This document shows, one piece after another, positions 58,485 through 64,000 of a stretch of DNA of 64,000 bases. Below the pieces are notes generated by a model that did not search any database, was not told where the DNA came from, and worked only from the letters and a program-made list of their open reading frames with translations. Source of the stretch: Streptomyces pinistramenti (GTDB lineage: Bacteria > Actinomycetota > Actinomycetes > Streptomycetales > Streptomycetaceae); NCBI RefSeq assembly GCF_020564935.1, contig NZ_JAJCXB010000006.1, positions 143,376 to 207,375 on the forward strand. Direction: 5' to 3'. Position numbers and translations under genes: made by a program. How positions within the stretch are numbered: position 1 is the first letter of the stretch; each line of letters starts with the position of its first letter.

Positions 58485-61400
58485 ATGGCACAACCCGCTC
58501 CGCAGGGCCGGCGGAGCAGCACCTTCACCCGGCTGCTGAGGCACGGTTTCACCGATCCCTCGGCGGCCGGGCGGCTGCTCGACGCGCCCGAACTCGCTTC
58601 CGTACGCGACGACTCGGTGCTCCTGGAGGCGCTGGCCGGCACCGCCGATCCCGATCTGGCGCTGCTCGGCCTGGTCCGGCTGGTCGAGGCGCAGGACCCG
58701 GACGCTCAGCAGCTGCTGCTGAGCACCCTGGTCACCGCGAAGCCGCTGCGCGACCGGCTGCTGGGTGTCATGGGCGCCTCCGAAGCGCTCGCCGACCACC
58801 TCGCCCGGCATCCGCACGACTGGCAGTCGCTGGTCACCTACGAGTCGGCCGATCTGCACCCCACCACCCCCGAGTTCGAAGGGGCGCTCGCGGACGTGGT
58901 CTGGGGCGAGCGGGGCCAGACCCTGCCGCGCGCCGACGCGCTGCGGATCGCCTACCGCAGGTCCCTCCTCGGCATCGCGGCCCGTGACGTGTGCGGGACG
59001 GCGGACGTCACCCAGACCGCGGCGGAACTGGCCGACCTGGCCACCGCCACGGTGCGGGCCGCCCTGGAGATCGCGTCGGAGGAGGCGCCGGGCGACGCGG
59101 CCGTCTGCAAGCTGGCCGTCGTCGGCATGGGCAAGTGCGGCGGCCGCGAGCTGAACTACGTCTCGGACGTCGACGTCATCTTCGTCGCCGAGGCCAAGGA
59201 AGGCACCGAGGAGGACAAGGCGCTGCAGGCCGCCACCCGGCTCGCCGCCCGGCTGATGCGGGTCTGCTCGGACATCACCGTCGAGGGCACCATCTGGCCG
59301 GTCGACGCCAACCTCCGCCCCGAGGGCCGCAACGGCCCCCTCGTCCGCACCCTCAGCAGCCACCTCGCCTACTACCAGCGCTGGGCCAAGACCTGGGAGT
59401 TCCAGGCCCTGCTCAAGGCCCGCCCGATGGCCGGTGACCCCGACCTCGGGAAGGCGTACGTGGACGCGCTGGCGCCGCTGGTGTGGCAGGTCGCCGAGCG
59501 CGACAACTTCGTCGCGGACGTGCGGCAGATGCGGCGGCGGGTCGTCGAGAACATCCCCGTGGCCCAGGTCGACCGGGAGCTGAAGCTGGGGCCCGGAGGG
59601 CTGCGCGACGTCGAATTCGCCGTCCAGCTCCTCCAGTTGGTGCACGGCCGCAGCGACGCGACGCTGCGCAGCGCCACCACCCTGGACGCGCTGGCCGCGC
59701 TCGCCGCAGGCGGCTACGTCGGGCGCCAGGACGCCGCGGCGCTGGACGCCGCGTACCGCTTCCTGCGCACGATGGAACACCGCATCCAGCTCTACCGGAT
59801 GCGCCGTACGCACCTGATGCCCGAGGACGACGCCGACCTGCGGCGGCTGGCCCGCTCGATGGGGCTGCGCACCGAACCGGTCGACGCGCTGCGCAAGCAG
59901 TGGAAGTGGCACGCCCGCGAGGTGCGCAGGCTGCACGAGAAGCTGTTCTACCGGCCGCTGCTGGACGCCGTCGCGCATCTGGAGCCCGTCGAGACCCGGC
60001 TCTCCGCGAAGGCGGCGGGCCACCGGCTCGAAGCGCTCGGGTACGCCGACCCGGTGGCGGCGCTGCGGCACCTGGAGGCGCTGGCGTCCGGGGTGACCCG
60101 TAAGGCGGCGATCCAGCGGACGCTGCTGCCGGTGCTGCTCGGCTGGTTCGCGGACTCCGCCGACCCGGACGCCGGGCTGCTCAACTTCCGCAAGGTCTCC
60201 GACGCGCTCGGCAAGACCCCCTGGTACCTGCGGCTGCTGCGCGACGAGGGCGCGGCGGCGGAGAACCTCGCCCGGGTGCTGTCCGCCGGGCGGCTCGCCC
60301 CGGATCTGCTGCTGCGCGCCCCCGAGGCGGTCGCGCTGCTGGGCGCCGCCGACGGGCTGCGGCCGCGCGGCCGCCAGGCGCTGGAGCAGGAGGTGCTGGC
60401 CGCGGTCGGGCGGGCGAGCGGCGCGGAGGCAGCGGTCGCGGCGGCCCGCGGGGTGCGCCGCAGGGAGCTGTTCCGTACCGCGGCGGCCGATGTGATCGGC
60501 GCGTACGGCACGGAGGTCAGCCCGGCCGAGGAGGACCGGGGGCGGGCGGTGGACGCGGTCGGCTCGGCGGTCTCCGACCTGAACGCGGCGACCCTCGCCG
60601 GGGCGTTGCGGGCCGCGGTCCGCGAGAGCTGGGGCGACACCCTGCCCACCCGCTTCGCCGTCATCGGCATGGGCAGGTTCGGCGGCCACGAGCTGAGCTA
60701 CGGCTCGGACGCCGACGTGCTGTTCGTGCACGAGCCGCGGGAGGGCGCCGACGAGCACGAGGCCGCCAAGGTCGCCCGCGCGGTCGCCGACGAAATGCGC
60801 CGGCTGCTCCAACTCCCGTCCGCCGACCCGCCGTTGCCGATCGACGCGGATCTGCGCCCGGAGGGCAGGTCGGGCCCGCTGGTGCGCACCCTCGCCTCGT
60901 ACGCGGCCTACTACCGGCGCTGGTCGCTGGTGTGGGAGGCGCAGGCCCTGCTGCGGGCTGAACCGGTCGCGGGGGACGCCGAGTTGGGGGAGCGGTTCAT
61001 CGAGCTGATCGATCCGCTGCGCTATCCCGTCGAGGGCCTGGGCGAGGACGCGGTGCGCGAGATCCGCCGGCTCAAGGCCCGGATGGAGACCGAGCGGCTG
61101 CCGCGCGGCGCCGATCCGACCACCCACGCCAAGCTGGGGCGCGGCGGCCTGAGCGACGTCGAGTGGACGGTGCAGCTGTTCCAGATGCGGCACGGCTGGG
61201 AGATCCCGGGGCTGCGGACGACGCGGACCCGCGAGGCGCTGGCCGCCGCGCACGCCGCCGGCCTGATCGGCACGGAGGACGCGCAGATCCTGGACGAGGC
61301 GTGGGTGCTGGCGGCGCGGGTGCGCAACGGCGTGATGCTGGTGCGCGGCAGGCCCGGCGACACCTTCCCCGCCGACGGCCGCGAACTGGCCGCCGTGGGC

Positions 61401-61508
61401 CGCTACTTGGGCTACGAGGAGGGCCACGTCGGCGAGATGCTGGACGACTACCGGCGGATCACCCGGCGGGCCCGCGCGGTGGTGGAGGAGCTCTTCTACG
61501 GCGGGTGA
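58485..61508 (+). CDS. glnE: Glutamine synthetase adenylyltransferase / deadenylase
   Basis: A 1007-residue two-headed nucleotidyltransferase that switches glutamine synthetase activity by adding and removing AMP. Both catalytic heads are present: N-terminal GKCGGRELNYVSDVDVIFVAE near residue 218 and C-terminal GRFGGHELSYGSDADVLFVHE near residue 730. Each has the GS-x10-D-x-D nucleotidyltransferase pattern, with DANLRPEGRNGPLVRT and DADLRPEGRSGPLVRT after them. GAGAGG nine bases upstream supports ATG 58485. It follows glnA2 although its main target is GlnA encoded elsewhere. Confidence 0.96.
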   Translation: MAQPAPQGRRSSTFTRLLRHGFTDPSAAGRLLDAPELASVRDDSVLLEALAGTADPDLALLGLVRLVEAQDPDAQQLLLSTLVTAKPLRDRLLGVMGASEALADHLARHPHDWQSLVTYESADLHPTTPEFEGALADVVWGERGQTLPRADALRIAYRRSLLGIAARDVCGTADVTQTAAELADLATATVRAALEIASEEAPGDAAVCKLAVVGMGKCGGRELNYVSDVDVIFVAEAKEGTEEDKALQAATRLAARLMRVCSDITVEGTIWPVDANLRPEGRNGPLVRTLSSHLAYYQRWAKTWEFQALLKARPMAGDPDLGKAYVDALAPLVWQVAERDNFVADVRQMRRRVVENIPVAQVDRELKLGPGGLRDVEFAVQLLQLVHGRSDATLRSATTLDALAALAAGGYVGRQDAAALDAAYRFLRTMEHRIQLYRMRRTHLMPEDDADLRRLARSMGLRTEPVDALRKQWKWHAREVRRLHEKLFYRPLLDAVAHLEPVETRLSAKAAGHRLEALGYADPVAALRHLEALASGVTRKAAIQRTLLPVLLGWFADSADPDAGLLNFRKVSDALGKTPWYLRLLRDEGAAAENLARVLSAGRLAPDLLLRAPEAVALLGAADGLRPRGRQALEQEVLAAVGRASGAEAAVAAARGVRRRELFRTAAADVIGAYGTEVSPAEEDRGRAVDAVGSAVSDLNAATLAGALRAAVRESWGDTLPTRFAVIGMGRFGGHELSYGSDADVLFVHEPREGADEHEAAKVARAVADEMRRLLQLPSADPPLPIDADLRPEGRSGPLVRTLASYAAYYRRWSLVWEAQALLRAEPVAGDAELGERFIELIDPLRYPVEGLGEDAVREIRRLKARMETERLPRGADPTTHAKLGRGGLSDVEWTVQLFQMRHGWEIPGLRTTRTREALAAAHAAGLIGTEDAQILDEAWVLAARVRNGVMLVRGRPGDTFPADGRELAAVGRYLGYEEGHVGEMLDDYRRITRRARAVVEELFYGG

Positions 61509-61518
61509 GCCCGGCCGC

Positions 61519-62148
61519 TCATGAACGGCGCAGGCCGCTCCCGCCGCCCGCCTGCACCTCGCGGACCCGTGCCATCACGCCGGCCAGCGACAGCTCGAAG
61601 GCGAGGCCGGCCCGGCCGGGCCCGGTGGCGGCGAGCGCCTGCGCGAGACGGGGCGTCCGGTCCGCGTCGGCGACGTCCCACATGGCCTCCGGCGCGGCCA
61701 GGTCGAGGGCCGAGCCCAGCACGACGTTCTCCAGCGCGACGATCACCGGGATGACGTCGGACGGCGCGAAGCCGGCGTCCAGCAGCAGCCCGGACGCCCG
61801 CTCGTAGAGGGCCAGCACCTTCGGGGCGCGTACCGGTGAGACGGCCAGCAGCGGGATGGCGCGGGGATGGGCGGCGAACGCGGCGCGGTAGGAGCGGGCC
61901 CAGGCTTCCAGGGCCGCGTCCCAGGGGGCGCCGTCCAGGGTCGAGGCGTCGATGGAGTCGTTGATGCGCTCCCGCAGCAGCTCGATGACGCCGGTCCTGC
62001 CGTCCACATGGTGGTACACGGATGCGGTCTGCACGCCGAGCGCGCGGGCGATCTGCGGGACGCTGAAGTCGCCCTGCTCATCGACGAGCCGCAGCGCCGT
62101 CTCGCCGATCCGCGCCCGGTTCAGCAGCGGTGTGCGCGGCCTCGCCAT
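61519..62148 (-). CDS. TetR family regulator divergent from an APC permease
   Basis: A 209-residue repressor. The N-terminal domain reads RIGETALRLVDEQGDFSVPQ then RALGVQTASVYHHVDGRTGV, a TetR-type helix-turn-helix ending YHHV. The C-terminal domain (SYRAAFAAHPRAIPLLAVSPV) resembles TetR_C. GGAGAG lies six bases before ATG 62148. The 205-base divergent region contains a long near-palindrome, so the regulator very likely controls itself and the permease. It is convergent with glnE with ten bases between. Confidence 0.93.
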   Translation of the reverse strand: MARPRTPLLNRARIGETALRLVDEQGDFSVPQIARALGVQTASVYHHVDGRTGVIELLRERINDSIDASTLDGAPWDAALEAWARSYRAAFAAHPRAIPLLAVSPVRAPKVLALYERASGLLLDAGFAPSDVIPVIVALENVVLGSALDLAAPEAMWDVADADRTPRLAQALAATGPGRAGLAFELSLAGVMARVREVQAGGGSGLRRS

Positions 62149-62200
62149 GTCATCTCTCCCGCCCATGAGTCTTCCCGAAGGGTACGGGCAGGGGTTACAT

Positions 62201-62231
62201 TGCAAAAACCGAAAGGCTTTAGGTTTCTGCA
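62201..62231. promoter_or_regulatory. 31-bp near-palindrome between TetR and permease genes
   Basis: Arms TGCAAAAACCGAAAG and CTTTAGGTTTCTGCA are complementary at 13 of 15 positions around one central G. The site is AT-rich compared with its surroundings and lies between divergent genes. Confidence 0.75.
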
Positions 62232-62353
62232 CAGGTTTCCTGGTTCCCGCCCCGTGGACCACCGACCGCTGCCCCGCGCCGTGCCCACCCCGCCACGCGC
62301 CCGGAGCCGAGCCGGTGCCGCGTCCCCTCCCGCCGCAGAAGGACAGCACCTCC

Positions 62354-63847
62354 ATGGCCGCAGCCCCCGAGACCCGGGACGGGTCGCCGACCCGCACCCC
62401 CGCACCGTCCGACCCCCCGCCGCAGCCCGCCGCCGGCCTGCGCCGCGGCACCCTCGGCGTCGCGGACATCGCCTTCTTCGTCATCTCCGCCGCCGCGCCG
62501 CTCACCGTCATGGCCGGCACCTCGCCCGTCGCCATCGGTGCGGGCGGCATCGGCGCGCCCGTCGGCTACCTCCTGGCCGGCGCCACCCTCGCCCTCTTCG
62601 CCGTCGGCTTCACCGCGATGGCCCGGCACGTCCGGCACGGCGGCGGCTTCTACGCGTTCATCACCCGCGGCCTGGGCCGCCCGGCCGGCTTCGGCGCCGC
62701 CACCCTCGCCCTGCTCGCCTACAACGGCATGCAGATCGGCGTCTACGGACTGCTCGCCACCGCCACCCAGGACGCCCTGGAAGCCTTCTGGGGACTGCAC
62801 GTCCCGTGGCCGCCGATCGCCCTCGCCGGCGTCGCCGTCATCTGGTTCCTCGGCTACCGCAGCATCGACTTCGGCGCGAAGGTGCTGGGCGTCCTGCTGG
62901 TCGCCGAGACCGGCATCCTCGTCCTGCTGGCCGGCGGGGTGCTGCTGCACGGCGGCGCGCACGGCCTGGCGGCGGACTCCTTCACCCCGCAGCACATCCT
63001 GGTCCCCGGCACCGGCGCGGTCCTCGCCTTCGCGTTCGCCGCCTTCACCGGATTCGAGTCCACCGCCATCTACCGCCGCGAGGCCCGCGACGCGGCCCGC
63101 ACCATCCCGCGCGCCACCTACGCCGCGGTCGCCTTCCTCGGCCTCTTCTACGCCTTCATCATCTGGATCATCATCCAGGCGTTCGGCAGCGACCGGATCG
63201 TCCGGGCCGCCCTCCACGATCCGGCCGGACTGTTCTTCACCGCCACCGAGCGCTACGTCGGCACCTGGGCCGCCGACCTGATGCACCTCTTCATCATCAC
63301 CAGCATCCTCGCCTCCCAACTCGCCTTCCACAACGCCATCACCCGCTACGGACTCTCCCTCGCCCAGGAAGGCGTACTGCCCGCAGCGCTCGGCCGCATC
63401 CACCCGCGCAACCGCTCCCCGTACGTCGCGGGCGCGGTCCAGAGCGCCATCGCCGTGGCCGTCGTCCTCGGCTTCGCGCTCGCCGGCGCCGACCCCTACC
63501 AGCAGCTGCTGCTGTGGATGAACACCCCGGGAATGCTCGGCCTGTTGGCGCTCCAGGCGCTCACCGCCGCCGCCGTCCCCTGCTACTTCCGCCGCATCCG
63601 CCACCGGGAAGGCGCGCTGCGCACCCGCGTCGCCCCGGTGGCCGCCGTGGTGCTGATGGCCGGGGCGATCTGGCTGGTCGTCGCCAAGATCGGCCTGATG
63701 ACCGGCGCGCCGACGGCCACCAACACCGTCCTGGTCCTCTCCGTCCCCGCCGTCTTCGCCCTCGGCCTCGTCCTCGCCCGCAGGACCCGCAGGACCGCCC
63801 CCGCCGTGTACGAGGGGTTCGCCGCGGAACCGGAGGACACCGACTGA
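62354..63847 (+). CDS. APC family amino acid permease
   Basis: A 497-residue transporter with about 12 helices. After a 30-residue Pro-rich tail come GVADIAFFVISAAAPLTVMAG in helix 1 and GGFYAFITRGLGRPAGFGAA, a family hallmark, and FAFAAFTGFESTAIYRREARD in helix 6. Substrates of this subgroup are amino acids or amines. The next gene encodes a probable amidohydrolase, which suggests uptake and hydrolysis of the same compound. AAGGA ten bases upstream supports ATG 62354. Confidence 0.92.
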   Translation: MAAAPETRDGSPTRTPAPSDPPPQPAAGLRRGTLGVADIAFFVISAAAPLTVMAGTSPVAIGAGGIGAPVGYLLAGATLALFAVGFTAMARHVRHGGGFYAFITRGLGRPAGFGAATLALLAYNGMQIGVYGLLATATQDALEAFWGLHVPWPPIALAGVAVIWFLGYRSIDFGAKVLGVLLVAETGILVLLAGGVLLHGGAHGLAADSFTPQHILVPGTGAVLAFAFAAFTGFESTAIYRREARDAARTIPRATYAAVAFLGLFYAFIIWIIIQAFGSDRIVRAALHDPAGLFFTATERYVGTWAADLMHLFIITSILASQLAFHNAITRYGLSLAQEGVLPAALGRIHPRNRSPYVAGAVQSAIAVAVVLGFALAGADPYQQLLLWMNTPGMLGLLALQALTAAAVPCYFRRIRHREGALRTRVAPVAAVVLMAGAIWLVVAKIGLMTGAPTATNTVLVLSVPAVFALGLVLARRTRRTAPAVYEGFAAEPEDTD

Positions 63848-63900
63848 ACCACCCGCCCACCGCACCGCACCCGCATCACCCGCACCCCGAAGGAGCCCCC

Positions 63901-64000
63901 GTGCCGTCCGCATCCGTCACCCCCGCCCTGCCGACCGCAGCCGACACCGTCCTCACCGGCGCCCGCGTCATGGACCTCCAGAGCCCGGACGTCCCGCAGC
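63901..64000 (+). CDS. Probable amidohydrolase, N-terminal fragment
   Basis: Only the first 33 residues are in the window. GTG 63901 has AAGGAG seven bases upstream. ADTVLTGARVMDLQSPDVPQ resembles the N-terminal strand pair of the amidohydrolase superfamily (dihydroorotase, imidazolonepropionase or YtcJ-like). It lies 53 bases after the permease gene in the same direction. The fragment is too short for a firm family. Confidence 0.5.
   Translation, partial: MPSASVTPALPTAADTVLTGARVMDLQSPDVPQ

Overview
The window looks like a stretch of a Streptomyces chromosome. GC is very high, with strong G/C third-position bias and long antisense shadow ORFs. Promoter -10 boxes are TAGGAT/TACACT-like, and many genes appear to start leaderless. 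Products typical of the genus include a bifunctional RNase HI/acid phosphatase, a Lsr2-type nucleoid protein, an AfsR-like SARP regulator, an F420 reductase, and a GlnA2-type synthetase next to GlnE. No CRISPR array, tRNA, rRNA, phage or insertion sequence was seen. All functions are read from protein motifs and family knowledge, without a database search.

Layout. 0-5 kb: end of a siderophore-binding lipoprotein, an overlapping nif3 / zinc-ribbon / RNase H-phosphatase operon, then convergent eda and yaaA. 5-8 kb: an RNB ribonuclease, the RNase P RNA (rnpB), and a Lsr2-family protein with a tandem-repeat upstream region. 8-16 kb: a PhzF protein, a frameshifted SDR, a DUF4429/SHOCT protein, an MFS exporter, a serine hydrolase, an Rsm22-type methyltransferase, a TetR regulator and a Prim-Pol-like protein. 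16-23 kb is an iron block: efeO-efeB-efeU and a heme oxygenase, each downstream of an iron-box-like palindrome, with a small secreted protein and a second PhzF protein between them. 23-27 kb: map, an orphan sugar-binding lipoprotein and an MFS exporter.

27.8-35.7 kb is the main accessory locus, probably for sialic acid or sialoglycan use. It has an MFS sialate-type transporter and a DapA/NanA-family lyase on the minus strand. Divergent from these are a GntR regulator and a four-gene operon: a signal-peptide-less sialidase, a sugar-binding lipoprotein and two ABC permeases, with no ATPase. Matching GGAC...GTCC palindromes lie in the GntR promoter and around the sialidase promoter. The sialidase gene carries a run of 13 C just before the codon for the third catalytic arginine. 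The proposed logic is import of short sialylated glycans, cleavage in the cytosol, and breakdown of free sialate by the lyase.

35.8-48 kb: F420 reductase, a small membrane protein, a site-2 protease, a repeat-rich spacer, a 1237-residue SARP/NB-ARC regulator with a histidine-rich linker, and convergent drrAB-like transporter genes. The drrAB-like promoter holds three CCGACAG heptamers exactly 11 bp apart, which resembles a SARP binding site. panB and an MFS-TetR efflux pair follow. 48-56.7 kb: a membrane-anchored EEP-family protein, an MFS exporter, nadE, and a copper operon (multicopper oxidase plus a small protein) behind a perfect CsoR-type box. 57-64 kb: glnA2 and glnE, then a TetR regulator divergent from an APC permease across a 31-bp near-palindrome, and the start of a probable amidohydrolase gene.
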